Shown: positions 30,770-53,668, counted from the stretch's first letter. The stretch: 64,000 nt of DNA from Eriocheir sinensis (GCF_024679095.1 NC_066529.1:4663366-4727365), one strand, 5' to 3'. Notes: generated by a model not told the origin, from the sequence alone. A program made the numbers and translations.

Positions 30770-30960
30770 ACTAATGAACGGAGGGAGAGGGAAAGCGAGA
30801 AGGGAAAACTTGAAGGAGAGTTCCAATATCAAGGGAGGTGGAAGAGGGAGCGAGGAGGTGATATTGAATTGCTAAAAGGGAGAGAAAAGAGAACGAGGAG
30901 AAAGAGGAAGAACACGAGGAGGAGGAGGAGGAAGGAGAGAAGAGAGAAAGAGAAGAGCGT
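28900..30960 (+). other. Two-kilobase purine-rich tract
   Basis: Almost entirely A and G on this strand (aggaaagagaag-like), with a parallel tract at 28083-28600. No gene. Open frames on the other strand are Ser/Phe/Leu-only artefacts. Confidence 0.85.
29540..29945 (+). repeat. Purine-rich tandem repeat, three units of about 130 bp
   Basis: The string ttgagcttgcagagagacagacatggaaaggaacagg occurs at about 29677 and 29811, and gaatgga-aagtgagat-atgagaag three times. The array lies within a larger purine tract. Confidence 0.75.
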
Positions 30961-30983
30961 TATACTAATGTTAAAAGACCAGC

Positions 30984-30984
<1 letters not shown>

Positions 30985-31029
<45 letters not shown>
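30985..31029 (+). repeat. (CA)n array
   Basis: Perfect ca, about 45 bases, at the end of a 2-kb purine tract. Confidence 0.97.
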
Positions 31030-31709
31030 GCCTCCAGCCCCTGACCTGCGGATATTACAATGCAAATATCAGACAGCCCTCGCTCATCCGTGCGTGAGTT
31101 GCCTTCCTCTCTGCCCCGCCGCCTCGCCACAACTTACCGACACTACGACCATCACCACAACTTACCGACACTACGACCATCACCACCACTACCACCGCCA
31201 CTATCCCCATTACCACGACTCCTTTCACTACTGTCTTACCTCCACAACGATCATTAACTCAATACAAAACTATCTCAATCAGCTTCCACCACTACCACCA
31301 TCGCCACCACCTCTACCACCATCATTGCTACTAATATAACTGCCATTTATACTGTCTTACCCCAACAATGAGCATTAACTCAACCCACAACTATCTCAAT
31401 AAGCCTCCACTATATATCACCACCTATACGACCACTGACTAACTCACCACTACTAAGTCATCACCACTACCTTCACTAACTACCACAAACTCTCTATGCT
31501 TTAAACTACTTGCTTACCACCATCAACACCTCCTCTTGTAAGTTACTTCTTACAATAATTAAACACCAGCACCACCACGACCACAACTATCAACACCACC
31601 ATCCAACCACCAACATGAACCAGCAGCAACCATCTGCCAATCCACTTCTCACTATTGCAGTCCACTAACCATCACTAACCAATCACCACCACCTCATTAC
31701 AGCAACCAT

Positions 31710-31743
<34 letters not shown>

Positions 31744-32014
31744 TCATCATCAACACCATAACCCACGAACTCAACACACCACCACCCATGACCTCCTGCC
31801 ACCACCACCTTCACCATCATCACCACCACCACCACCACCTTGATATATGGGATCCGGGCAGTTCATTTCTCCCATTTTATTTCCTTTCCTCTGTCCAGTA
31901 TTTATTGCATTCTTCACTTCCCTTCATGTATATTCGCTTTAAAGGGAAGAGCTGTTGTATTTCGCGTTTATTTATTCCTCGTCCTGAACGTGTTCCGATT
32001 GTGTACTTTACTGG

Positions 32015-32016
<2 letters not shown>
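31030..32016. other. Intergenic, ACC/CCA-rich
   Basis: Loose cac, acc and act triplets throughout. A 28-bp exact duplication (acttaccgacactacgaccat...) lies at 31132-31187, and a diverged duplication of about 120 bp is at 31240-31410. No gene. Confidence 0.5.
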
Positions 32017-32081
<65 letters not shown>

Positions 32082-32382
32082 AAAGATTCGCAACAAACAA
32101 AAGGAATAACGAATGTAGGAGAATAGAACAAAAATGTAAAAGAAAACTAAGAATAGGATTTAGACCGAGATATTGAAAGCAGGAGAAAGGAATAAAAAAA
32201 TGAGGAGGAGGAGGAAGAGGAGAAGGAAGTGGTGGTTGTGACTGAAGAGGAGGAGGAGGAGGAGGAGGAGGAGATGAAATTAGCAAAGTATAGTTGGGGA
32301 AGACTGGAGGGAAAAAGAGAGTTAAGTTATGGCCCAGGAAATTGTAAGTTTGATATCACTTTCTTGACGACATGGCTGGGAA

Positions 32383-32445
<63 letters not shown>

Positions 32446-32532
32446 GTTATTAAGAGATATTTTACACGCAAACTGATCAAAAACCGCGTCAAGAATTCGA
32501 GTCTTTCAGAGCGAGTTGGGGGCGCCTTACAT

Positions 32533-32566
<34 letters not shown>

Positions 32567-32620
32567 TTTATCCCGATCTGTAATGAAGGGCGCTAATGTT
32601 ATAGGTATTTTTTCATTAGC

Positions 32621-32654
<34 letters not shown>

Positions 32655-32736
32655 AAAAAACATTCCGTCTAAGAGAGAAAAAAAAGTCCTGTAAGTGAAA
32701 TATGGAATCTGGCATTTTCTTTTAGCTGGTCGTGAA

Positions 32737-32786
<50 letters not shown>

Positions 32787-33034
32787 AGGGAGGGAGAGTG
32801 GGCAGTGTGGCTTGATAAACTCTCCCCGCCTTCGCCACATACATCTCTCCCTCTCTCCCTCTCTCTCTCTCTCTCCCTTCCCTCTCCCTCCCCTCCCGTC
32901 AGTATATCACACTTCTCGTTTCAGGCTCTTAGCGCTACACACGTTTTCGATATAGCTTTTCAAGGGTGGACTCGCTTCATTTAATTTTTGGTCTCCTTCC
33001 ATCCATCCACCTAACCTGCCCACTCACTCGCCGC

Positions 33035-33111
<77 letters not shown>

Positions 33112-33383
33112 CTCTGAGTTTTCTGTTATTTTCTTCTATTTTTTATTGTTTTCGCTTTTCATTTGTTTTGTTTTTGTTTTGCTTTTCAATATTTGTGCAT
33201 TGTTTGTTTGTTTGTTTGTTTGTTTGTTTATTTATTGCTTTTCATTCACTTACCTATGCATTCGTCTCTTCTTATGTTTTTTTTTTATTTGTTTGATTTT
33301 GTCTATTTTTTTGTGTGGTTTTGTTTTATTTTATTTTTTTCCTTCGTTACGTCTGTCCGCTGTTTTGGTTTGGTATGTATGTG

Positions 33384-33434
<51 letters not shown>
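32017..33434 (+). repeat. Cluster of GT, CT and AG arrays
   Basis: gt 32017-32078, ct 32391-32440, ag 32538-32562, ct 32624-32650, ag 32738-32775, ct 33037-33104, gt 33385-33434. The alternating ag and ct blocks are complementary and could fold. Confidence 0.92.
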
Positions 33435-33438
<4 letters not shown>

Positions 33439-34538
33439 GTCACTTCGGTTTCAATATTTTTTTCCCCCGGTTTTTACTTCTGTTGTTGTTGTCGTTCTTG
33501 CTGTAGTTGTTTTAGTTTTGCAGCACTCTCTCTCTCTCTTTCTTTCTATCTATCTATCTATCTATCTCTATCTCTCATATTCCCCTCATTGCCATCCTCG
33601 ACCCCATCCTCTTCACCCTTCCCTCACCTCCTATCCTCTCTCTTAATCCCCTCTTCCTACTATCCACAATCCAATCCAATCCAATCCAATCCACCTCTCC
33701 CCTCAATCCCCTTTATCCATCCTTGCCCATCTTTAGCTTCCCACGCCCGTTCCATCACACTCTCCACTCAGCGCAGCATCACTCCTTCCCTCGCCTCCCT
33801 CGCTCAGATAAGGTCACCTGGATCGCTTGTCTTCCAACTTCATAAGGTCAGGTTGGTGGTGCATCTCGGCGGGGAACTTTCGTTGTCCGTCGCTCCTTTA
33901 CTCCCGGTCCAGGAAATATTTCATGAAGGTGCGGCGGCGGCGGCTCTTAAAAGAAGGGAGGGAGGTCGAGGCAAAGGTAGGGAGGGGGAGGAGGAGGCTG
34001 GAGAAGGCCGCTCGCTGGCCCCTCTTATTGGAACGTACAGAACAGCGGAGTTTTAGTAGTTATGGGACAAGTTTCCAAAGGCCCAGTGTATAAGGAGGAA
34101 GGGATGGGAGATTGGGAAAGGCTGGGGTTGTTGAGGAAGGATATAGGGGGCTATGGGGGAGAGTATGGTGGGATATGGTGTAGGGGAAAAGAAGGGGGGA
34201 ATAGTAGGGACTGAGAGGAAGGGATGGGAGAAAGGGGAATACATAAGTAAGTAAATAAGATAAAGGGATGGAAGATTGGGAAAGGATGGGGATGTTAGGG
34301 AAGGATAAGGAAAGGTTAGTACGTAGACGAAAAGAAGGGGAAAATAGCAGAACCTGAGATAATAGGATAGAAGAAAGGGGAATACGGAATAGAATGGAAG
34401 AGGATAGGTTAGGGATGAAAGATGGAAGAGACGGTATGGGAGAGTAAGGGTTGGTTTGCGAGGAAAGGATGGGAGAGAATGGGGAAGGAAATGGAAGGGG
34501 GAGGAGGGAAGGGGAGAAGAGGAGGATTGTGTTCAGGT

Positions 34539-34540
<2 letters not shown>
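33435..34540. other. Intergenic, mixed then purine-rich
   Basis: A ccaat run is at 33670-33692. A GC-richer, promoter-like patch at 33790-34050 (gcggcggcggcgg at 33932) has no supportable exon. A purine-rich stretch follows. Confidence 0.4.

Positions 34541-34593
<53 letters not shown>
34541..34593 (+). repeat. (AG)n array
   Basis: Perfect ag, about 53 bases, in a purine-rich stretch. Confidence 0.97.
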
Positions 34594-34605
<12 letters not shown>

Positions 34606-34739
34606 AGGAAGAAGAGGAGGGGGAGCAGAGAGATAGACAGAAAGAAAAGAACACGAAAGTTACACTGAATTCACAAGTTGTTTCGGAATCGCTCTTTTAC
34701 TCTTTCGTTTCGTCAAGTGAAATAATTATAATCTCTAAA

Positions 34740-35185
34740 TCGCTCACTCGCTCACTCGCTCACACACTCATCCACTCATCCACTTAGGTATTCACATCAA
34801 AGGTCTTTAATCCGTCAGCCATCCAGTTAATCAGTTTGTCACCCACTCACCTACTCACTCACACACACACACACTCACTCATCCACTCATTCATTCACAC
34901 CAAAGTTATCAGATCAGTCATTAAACCAGTAAGACAGTCAGTCACTCACTCATTCACTCACTCACTTACTCACTCAATCACTCACACACTCATTCACTCA
35001 CTCACTTATTCATTCACACCAAAGTTATCAGGTCAGGCATTAAACCAGTAAGTCAATCAGTCAGTCAGTCACTCACTCACTCACACACTCACTCAGCCAC
35101 TCACTTATACACACCAAAGTTATCAAGTCAGACAAGTCAATCAATCAGCCAACCAGTCAGTCAGTCAGTCAGTCAGTTACTAAAG
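34740..35185 (+). repeat. CACT/CAGT array with higher-order units of about 95-120 bp
   Basis: Tetranucleotide cact and cagt units are interrupted by cacaccaaagttatca at about 34898, 35017 and 35111 (and cacatcaaaggtc at 34794). This gives a higher-order repeat. Confidence 0.75.
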
Positions 35186-36003
35186 AGCACACAGCGATAA
35201 TGACAACCACTTCCCACCCCTTCTTTACACCTCCAATTTCACTTGCTCTCCCTCCCCTTCGCCTTTTAAACTTTATCGGGACTTCTGACAGGTATACGCC
35301 CCGTCACCTGTACCTCAACCCTTCCCGCCTCGATTGAGAAACACGGATCATTAGCGGACAATTAGCCATTAACGCTCATAACGGTGGATGGTTTGAGGGG
35401 CTGCTGTTGTGTTTAACTAGAAAAGAGGGCGAAAGGTGCATAGACAGGGGAGGAAAGGATCGGAAAGTATGGGAAGGGAGGGCAAAGAAGGGAGAGATGA
35501 TTGCTTTGTGGTTTATCGGTGTGGTGAAGCTAATTGGGTGAAAAGTATCGTTTGAGGTGTGTGGTAGAATGTAGATCGAGGGGATGGGTTGAGGATATGG
35601 GACAGAGAGAGAAAGAATGAACGAAAAGATGAAAGCGAGAATAAGGAATTAAAGAGAGAAGGGAAGAAGGTAAAAGAGAAAGAAAGAAGGAAAAAGAAAG
35701 AAAAGAATGGATGAACGAATGAACAAGAGAAAGAATGAAAGAAAGAAAAGATGACTGAAGGAAATAATTGAGTGAAAGAAAGAAAGAATGAAGAAATGAA
35801 TGAAGGAAGGAAGAAAGAAAAAAAAATAAGATAAATATAGAAAATGGTTGAGATTGAGAATGAACAAACGAAACAAGTAATAGAAAGCGAGACAAAGAAA
35901 GAATGAAACAAAAAAAAACTGAAAAATATGAATGAATGAAAGAAAATGCAGAAAAAAGAAAAGATAAGGAAATTACGGAAGAATAAAAAAATATAAATTA
36001 AAT

Positions 36004-36297
<294 letters not shown>

Positions 36298-37068
36298 AAA
36301 GGTCTAAGGAGGAGAAAGGTCATGAGTATTTTACCATTAATATTTGCTAATTGTCTTTATTTATTTCTACTATTACTATTATTACTACTACTACAACTAC
36401 TAATACTAATACTAATACTAATACTAATAATAATAATAAATACAAGTGAGAGAGACAGACAGATAGACGGACAGACAGACAGACAGAAAAAAGAAGAGGG
36501 AGAGCGAGAGCGAAAAAGAGGAAGAGAGGGGAAGAGAAAGAGAGGGAAAAAAAGAGCGAAAGAAAAGTAGTCACGTCTCATATTTTCTGTGTCCATTCCA
36601 TTTATCTTTGTACTGTAATAACCTTTGCCGGCGCGGGTGAGGGATGGGGGCGACAAGGCGAGGTGAGGCAGGCTGTGAGGTCAAGGCAGGAGATAGGTAG
36701 AGAGAGGAGAGAGAGGGGTGAGAAACCGAGGATGCAAGTTGTATATAGGGAGGAATAAGGGAGGGGGTGCAAGACGATGTGAGGTAGGCTGTGAGGTCAA
36801 GGCAGAAGATAGGTAGAGAGAGAGGGAGAGAGGGAGTGCGGGAGTGAGGAACCGAGGATGCAGAGGATATAGAGAGAGGAGTGAGAGATGGGGTGCAAGG
36901 CGATGTGTGCTAGGTGGTGTGAGGTCAAGGAAGAAGACAGGTATAGCAGAAAACAAGAGAGGAAGAGAAGGGGTGAGGAACCGAGGATCCAAGCTGTATA
37001 TAGGAAAGATGAAGAATGAGTACAAGGCGAAGAGAGGCAGGTGGTAGTGGAGAGAGAAAGAGAGGAGG

Positions 37069-37190
37069 GATTTTTTACAGTAAAGGAAGCAGCTCAAGAT
37101 AAAAATAAGAAAATAATGAGAAAAAAAAAGCCCGTTAATCACTTCCCCTATAAAAAATAAGTTTAGAAGTGGCCAAAAGAGAGGTCAATT
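37069..37190 (-). repeat. Family B copy
   Basis: Plus-strand ttttttacagtaaaggaagc, agctcaag, agcccgttaatcacttccc and gtggccaaaagagaggtcaa are the reverse complement of the family B landmarks at 13791-14035. Confidence 0.65.
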
Positions 37191-37259
37191 TCGGGAGGAG
37201 AGGTGAAGATGGAAAGTCTCTCTCTATACGTTGGTAGGAACAGAGAAAAAGGTTACAAG

Positions 37260-38029
<770 letters not shown>

Positions 38030-38590
38030 TAATTAACTCTTGCATTAGGGAGACGGACATAACAGGGTAAGGCGTAAGGAAAGCTTGACAAAAAAGTAAA
38101 AACAGAGGAGGGAAGTGACAGAGACGAGGAGGGGAAGAGACAACACATTCTCTTTCAACTCTTGCATTAGTGAGATGGACAGATATTAATGGAACCTAAA
38201 CAAACTTTAAAATAAAAATAAAGAGAGGAGAATAAGTAAGCGAAAACACAACACTAGTAAACTCTTGCATTAGTGAGATGGACAGATTTTAATGAGACCA
38301 AAATACACCTTAAAAAAAATAAAGAGAGCAGAGAATAGGCAAAGACACAACTCTAGTCAACTCTTGCATTAGTGAGATGGACAGATTTTAATGAGACCAA
38401 AATACACCTCAAAAATAAATAAAGAGAGCAGAGAATAGGCAAAGACACAATTCTAGTCAACTCTTGCATTAGTGAGATGGACAGATTTTAACGAAGCCTA
38501 AATACACCTTAAAATAAAAACGAAACGAGGAGGAATAAGTAGGCGAAGACACAGCACACTAGTCAACTCTTGCATTAGTGAGATGGACAG
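38030..38590 (+). repeat. Tandem array of about 100-bp units, six copies
   Basis: The string aactcttgcattag-gagatggacaga occurs at about 38035, 38157, 38260, 38359, 38459 and 38565. Each is followed by ttttaatgag-cc-aaatacacctt and an A-rich part. Copies at 38260-38560 are the most alike. Confidence 0.85.
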
Positions 38591-38689
38591 AATATGGGCG
38601 CTGGTGAGTAGTAAGTCGTGTGCGAGGGGCGGCAGCAGAAGGGGCGGCAGGAGGGGGAGGCGGCGTAATGAAGAGAGACGGCTGGATAA

Positions 38690-38960
38690 TGTGCTTCGGG
38701 AGGACAGCTAATGTGATGAGGGTAGGGGCGGGAAGTGATTCCTGCCCCGTTATTTATCCCGTTGCTCTGGAGACTCAAGGGTCGCTCGTTGGCTTCTTGG
38801 TCTCGGTCTTGGTAGGATTCATGATGATACCTCTTTAAATAGACTTCCACATGTATCCTTAGTTGTATAATCACACTCTGTATTGCCTGGGGGTTGGGAT
38901 GGCATGCTCCTCCCTTCTCCTTTGTTGTTTTTACTTGCAACAATAAACTTTCAATCAATC
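38690..38960 (+). mobile_element. Possible LINE-type 3' end
   Basis: The region ends ttgcaacaataaactttcaatcaatc: an AATAAA followed by a short simple tail, as seen at 3' ends of several non-LTR retrotransposons. No reverse transcriptase is visible upstream, where tandem repeats begin, so this is weak. Confidence 0.3.
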
Positions 38961-39859
38961 CCTCAGTTTATATACGTGACTCTGGGATCGTCTGTGTCTA
39001 GAAGGATTTGATCTTTTGTTTATATTATGTGATTGTGTGTTGTATATTAGCTACGCCTTTGCAATATTGTCTTGGTTTTTATTCCTTTTTATTTCACGTC
39101 TATCACCCCAAAAAGCTTATAGTCTGCTTCTTCTTATTATTATTTCCCATTTTTTCTCTTTCAATTTCTGTATTATTGTTTTATTTTTATTTGCATTTAT
39201 TTGTATGGCTTTGCTCTACCCGTTTTGTTACTTTATATTTTGATGACCTTCTTTTTTTTACTACTTTTTCGTTCATCGCTGGATTTTCCTCTTTTTCACC
39301 TCTGACTTTCCTCTTGTTCTCTTTCTTTTTACTTACGAAAACAAAAAATTGCCATATATTGTGCTCACCTGGAGAATATTAATTACCTGATGCTTACACC
39401 TTTAGGGCTTACAGGTAGAGAGGAAAGCAGGTGAGGTGCGAGGGAGGAGAGGTGAGGTCAGGTGTATTGAGAGGAGGTTGCCGTGAACAGGTGACCATGC
39501 AAGAGTTAGTGTGTGTGTGTGTGTGTGTGTCGTTGTCGGGGGCGCAGACTCGAAGTAATGTAATGAACGGTGAGTGTCGGCGTGGCGCGGAAAGGAGTGG
39601 ACGAGTTGTGTGGCTGAAATAGTGGCTCTGTGGTGGTGGTGGTGGTGGTGGTGGTGCGTGATAGGACTGGTGAGAGGGGAGGGCCAAGCGGTGTGGAGTG
39701 ACCTCGGTAATGGTGGCGATAGAGCTGGTAAAGGGGTGGAGGGAATGGGATGTGGAGTGGTGGTGTTTGTGGTAGATGTGGAGGGGCTGTGTGGAGGTGG
39801 AGGCGAAGGTGGAGGTGTTGTGTGGTGGTTAAGTTAAGGATGTGATGTGGAAAAAAAAA

Positions 39860-41890
39860 TGTTTAGCTATACACAAATTAAATCCTCTTCATCCTCCTCC
39901 CTATCCCTCCTTCTCCTCCACTTCATCCCCATCCTTCTCTCCTTTCTATCCTCTTACCCTTCTCACCTTCCCTTCTTCTCCAGTGGCTGACCTCGAGTAC
40001 GTGCGCCAGGCTCCCATTCCTTCCATTCTTCTCCCTTCTCCTCTTCTTCCTCCTCTCCATCGCTCACTCCTTTAGTTCCAGTTATGTTCAATCTTTTCCC
40101 TTCTCCTCCTCTTTCTCCTCTGCACCGCTCTCTCCTCTTTTACTCCTATTCCTTCCATTCTTCTCCCTTTTCCTCCTCTTCCTCCTCTCCATCGCTCACT
40201 CTTAAGTTCCAATTATTTTCATATTTTTTCCCTTCTCCTTCTTTTTCTCCTCTGCATCGCTCTCTCCTCTTTTGCTCCTATTCCTTCCATTCTTCTCCCT
40301 TCTCCTCCTCCTCCCAATTACTCCCTCTCCTCCTATTCCTCCTCTTCATCGCTCCCTCCTTTTGGCTCCCTTTCTTATATCCTTTTCCTTTCTCTTACTC
40401 TGCCTCCTCTCCATTGCTCCTTCTCTTTGCCTCCCTTGTCTTCTATCCTTTTCCCTTCTCCTCCCTCCTCTTCCTCCTCTTCATCACCTTCTCTCCTTAT
40501 CTCTCCTTCACATTCCCAAGCCAAGCCTCCAGACACCCCTCCCTTTTCCCATCTCCTCTCCATTGGTGTCTCTCTATCACCCTCTCCCTTTCACTTCCTT
40601 CCTCCCTTTCCTTCCTTTTCCAGTGAGTAACTTGACGCCACTAACTTACCCCCATATATACCTTTCTCTTAACTCCTCCTACCTCCTCCTCCTCCTCCTC
40701 TTCCGCCTCCACCCCATCGCTCTCTCTTTTCCTGTCGCTTCCTTCTCCCTTTCCCTTTCCCTTCCCGCCGTCGTCCCTCCCCCGTGGACTGCGCTATGGC
40801 CTGCGAGACATTGCTTTGGTCTCTTGACGGCCATTGGCTTCAAATCGTCCACACTTTGGGTCCATTCCGCGGCTCGCCACTGTTTATTTCCTGAGCCAAG
40901 TTTCTTTCTCTCCTTTTTTTGGGGGGTTTTCGTTTTAGTTTTTTTTCTTTCTTTTTTTTACTTTTCTTTTTAGTGTGTGTGTAAGTTGTGTTTTTTGTGT
41001 TTCATGTTTTTTTTTTTTTTTGGTGTGTGTGTTTTCTCTATTTTCTGTGATATTGTTTTTCTGTTGTTGTTTTTCGTTCGTTTTAGTGTTTTTTTTTCTT
41101 TTTTCTTTTGTGTATCTGTGAGTTTTGTTTTTTTGTTGTTATTTCTCGTTTCTTTTCTTTCTCTCTAAATTTGTGTTATTGTTTTCTTGTTTTTTTCCCC
41201 GTTTATTTTTTTTTTATTTGCTCTGTCTCGTTTTCTTTGATTCCTCACCGAACTTTCTTTATGATTTTTACGTTCTTTATTTCTTTTATTATTTATTATT
41301 TTCTTTATCATTACTTTTCTTTCATCACCGGATTTTCCCTTTATTTTATTTTCCTAGTTTCATTTTTTCACCAATGACTTTCCTCTTTTTTTTCTTTCCT
41401 GTTTTCTCTTCGCTAAATAAAACTCTTTTCTCTATTTTCGCTCCCCACTGCGTTCACTTCCTGATCCGACTTTCTTCTCTAATATGATTTTGTTTTTAGT
41501 TTTTTTCTCTTTACCTGTTGAGTTTCATTTTTTTTTGTACACTTCACTTTTTCACTCTGTAGCTATATTTATTTCTCTTTGTTTCGTTTCTTTTCTCTCT
41601 TTTATGTTTTACTTTTTGACCCAAATTCTCCTTTTTAGTTTGTTTTGTTTTCTCCGCTTTTTTTGCCTCTTTTTGTTCTATTTTTTTCTTCTTTTCAGCT
41701 GTTTTTGTTTCATTGTTAATTTTGGCTGTGTTAATATTAAGTGGCCGTTACAGACATACACATATTTCTACCTGTCTCGTATTTTTTCTCTCTATTTTGT
41801 TCACTTCATGACACAAATTCTCCTTTTTACTTCTTTTTTTTCGTCTCCTTTCGGCTTTTTTTTTTTTCATCTAAGTTATTTTTCCATTGG
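39860..41890 (+). other. Pyrimidine tract of about 2 kb, C/T-rich then T-rich
   Basis: 39860-40790 is C/T-rich with 132-bp repeats, 40900-41890 is T-rich (tttttcttttt). A short gap at 40790-40900 has mixed sequence. No gene. Confidence 0.8.
39985..40330 (+). repeat. Pyrimidine-rich tandem repeat, about 132-bp units
   Basis: The string cctattccttccattcttctcccttctcctcc recurs at about 40012, 40146 and 40278, with ctcctct-catcgctc-ctcct between. It is embedded in a C/T-rich kilobase. Confidence 0.7.
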
Positions 41891-42063
41891 TGATTTTAGT
41901 GTTGTTCATTTAGGTGGTGGTCACATACATCACACTTTCATAGAGTCGTACATACATACAAACGGACATACATTTATACATTAAATTCAAACATTCAATC
42001 CATTTATTCTTCCAGTCGTTACTATACGCATATATTCCTTTAATAATTCACAAAAGTCAGCAA

Positions 42064-42128
42064 CATAAATTGACCTCTCTTTTGGCCACTCCTCTTAACT
42101 CTTTTTTATAGAAGTGATTTGCGTGGTT

Positions 42129-42165
<37 letters not shown>

Positions 42166-42192
42166 GGGCTCTTTCATTTACTGTAAAAAAAA
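42064..42192 (+). repeat. Family B copy
   Basis: It has attgacctctcttttggcca, a T-run of about 28, cccttgggctctttcatttactgtaaa, in the same orientation as the DDR-intron copies. Confidence 0.65.
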
Positions 42193-42371
42193 AAGCAACA
42201 AATGGATTCTATATTCTATTTAAAGCATTATTTTTACCGGGCGCCTCAAGGTTACAGTGTTTTGCTCGGTAATGAACTATTGATTAACCCGGAACCACGC
42301 GCAGCAGAGTGAATCAGTAATTACAGGGATGAGGGAAAATATTTATTACTCCTCTCATGTGTCCAGCCTTT

Positions 42372-42823
42372 ATTTTGATGCTTCTTTTCTGCACGTGTAA
42401 GGGTCAACGGTGCCTATATCTCGGACTAGCATAACCCACACTTCTGATCTTCCGCAACCACAGCGGCAATACTACCACAACCTAGAACAACACACATTAT
42501 AATTCCATCCTTTATATTGATGCTTCTTGTTGTTCAGGTTGTTTTCTTCACTTATAAGGATCAACGGTGCCTATATCCCAAACCCGCATTACCCACACTT
42601 CTGATCTTCCTCAACCACAACGGCTATACTACCACAACCTAGAACAACACACATTATAATTCCATCCTTAATTTTGATGCTGGTTGTTGTTGAGGTAGTT
42701 TTCTTCACTTATAAGGATTAACGATACCTATATCCCAAACCCGCATTACCCACACTTCTGATCTTCCTCAACCACAACGGCAATACTACCACAACCTAGA
42801 ACAACACATATTATAATTCGATA
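42372..42823 (+). repeat. 158-bp tandem repeat, three copies
   Basis: Units share tcaacggtgcctatatc, cacacttctgatcttcc-caacca, actaccacaacctagaacaac and acacattataattc. Anchors at about 42404, 42561 and 42719 give a period of about 158. It lies about 420 bases downstream of the DEG/ENaC stop, possibly in its 3' UTR. Confidence 0.85.
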
Positions 42824-43239
42824 TTACTAACACTACCACACTTAAATTTCACTATAAAACACTACCACAACCACGGCCCATATTTCCAGAATACATACGC
42901 CACAGTTTGAATACAATCCTCGGCTACCACCATAAACAACAGGGCACACTACAACCTCTAACCACTACTACCACAACACGCTAAATTTCCCATAAGTCAC
43001 TACCACGACCCAGCCGGAACTACAACAATCTTATACCACTACAACCAGAAGCACGTAACACAACCACCCACCACAACCGGCAACCACCAGCACAGTCATC
43101 TACTTTACCCACTACTCACTACCACAACCTAGCTAGAACCACAACAACCCTACACCACCACAACCACCATCATCACCAATCACTACCAACACCAACCAAC
43201 ACCATCACTTGCAACCACACAACACACCGGACCACAACC
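42824..43239 (-). other. Region just downstream of the DEG/ENaC stop
   Basis: accacaa-rich sequence, low complexity, likely part of the channel's 3' UTR. The nearest minus-strand AATAAA (plus TTTATT) that I see is near 42342-42374, beyond the 158-bp array. Confidence 0.4.
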
Positions 43240-51345
<8,106 letters not shown>

Positions 51346-51933
51346 GCACCTGAAGACATATAAAAAGATGTTACGATTTTTTGTAGGCTTATATTTTCAA
51401 GACCATTCCATTGTGGCACGAGTGGACTTTTTTACAGTGACGCCCATGGCATTCCAGAGTTCTTTTTTTATTGTCTCAGTTTACTCACAGTTTTATGTAT
51501 CATTTAGCTCAAACAGAAAACTTTGCCCTACCACTATGTTTACGATATTCATATATTTTTCCGATGGATAGATTTTAGGAGATTTTCTCGAGACACAGTT
51601 GAGAATGAGCTTGTATGTGAAGCCGCAGAGTCTGTAGTACACTGGGATATTGCGTGCCTAACTAAGCGTGTCTCGAAAGGCGTGACGTTGTCTTCGTTTG
51701 GGAGGAAGGTCAAGAACTATATAAGCACTTCATGGAATATTAAAAAAGCGAAGCGGTATGAAGAAAGCTGAGTATACCGTCGAAGAGGATCGATGATTAA
51801 AAAGCGAGGGACTTTTTTTCTTTCTCATAGCCGGTAACAATGAGTACACGTGATATTTTACCCTAATATGTATTTGTTAAAGAAGAAAAATAATCAGAAG
51901 CTTTGTTCCCTGGATTGGTAGGTTGAAGAGATC

Positions 51934-51975
<42 letters not shown>

Positions 51976-53279
51976 GCCCGTGTCTTGTTTTGACAATTAA
52001 GTGAGATTAACTTCGCGTATTTGAGTCTGAAAAATGACGACCGTCCTCTCCACGTGAACCGACTCTTCCCCCTGTCTGAAAGGCCAAGGGTCACGGGACT
52101 CACACAGGAAGAAACGCGGTGTAAAAATTAATAAAACTTTTTGGTGCCGGTGCGAACAATGTACGTATATCCTATAAAGCCAACACTCCCCTCGCTATGG
52201 CGCTGGACACAAGTGTTGTACCGGAAGACCTGCGGGATTTACGGGATGCAGGCCACAACATCCGACTCGGCACCTTAGAACTGCTAGTAATAGAGGCAAA
52301 GGTGTAAGAAGACTGCTCGTCCGTCCCCACTCTGCGGAGGGAACAATACTAGTGTCTATAAGTAGTGAGCCAAGTGACCCCTGCATCATGTACCCCTACG
52401 ATGATAACATTGATACGTTAATGTGACGCTTTTTCTTTTTATCGTTTGAGCTCGTTGGAACAGTTATATTCGGCTCTGCTTTCACCTTCGCGTGACTGAT
52501 TATGGGCCAGCCAGGGCAGGTGTTGCGTCCCTCTGCTGCCTCACATTGGTCCATTTGTATCGCATGGAGGTTCCTGCTGCTCCGTCCGGTCGTGGGCACC
52601 ACCGGAGGCCAACCGCAGCGTGTTTTCTCCCCTCGGTCATCGCCCCAGCTGGAGCTTGTCCAAGTATTATTCCTTCGCGGAGACGTGAAACAAAATTGTG
52701 ATGCTAGGAGGGTATAAAACATCACTGACACCTCTTGCTCTAAAAGTGTACTTCGATAACGTTGAAATGTTTCTATTATGAAGAGCGATGAACTTGAAAA
52801 AGGCAACGACGACGATCACCTGTGAGACTCAGGCGGCCGGGCGCCAAGGCCAAGGCTATTGATCCCCGGGTGGAACCTTTGATCCGCCTGAAGGATTTCC
52901 AAAGTAATTGCGTTATCGACTGTACTCTGACGCTTGTTCAACGGTAGATGTATACATTGCTAAAAACTAGAACACACACACACACACACACCTGCTAATG
53001 CCTACTTGTAAATATTGTAAATCTGCTTTTAGACTCCCCGCAGCCACATAATTATTACACACATCATGATGGCGGCGCCTCGCTGCGGGGATGACGTGTG
53101 TGTGTGTGTGTGTGTGTGGTGGTGGTGGGGTGGGGGGGGTGGGGGGGGGGGAGAGGAGGCAGCGGCGCCGACTCTGATAGGCTGGAGGTTCATGGCGGTG
53201 TAACCAATGAGAAGGAGAAGGAGGAAGGGGATTGATGGTGATAATTGTAATATAATAATCACTATAATAATAATTACAA
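51346..53279 (-). other. Upstream of the DEG/ENaC gene
   Basis: Expected to hold the promoter and any 5' UTR exon. I see mixed sequence, a CA array at 51938-51971, a G-run region at 53118-53150 and no convincing core promoter. The GC-balanced stretch at 52170-52880 looks least repetitive and is the best place for a first exon. Confidence 0.35.

Positions 53280-53668
<389 letters not shown>

Noticed and set aside
33163..34056. 297-codon open frame
   Set aside because: Built from T-rich, GT and CT repeats; no recognisable protein.
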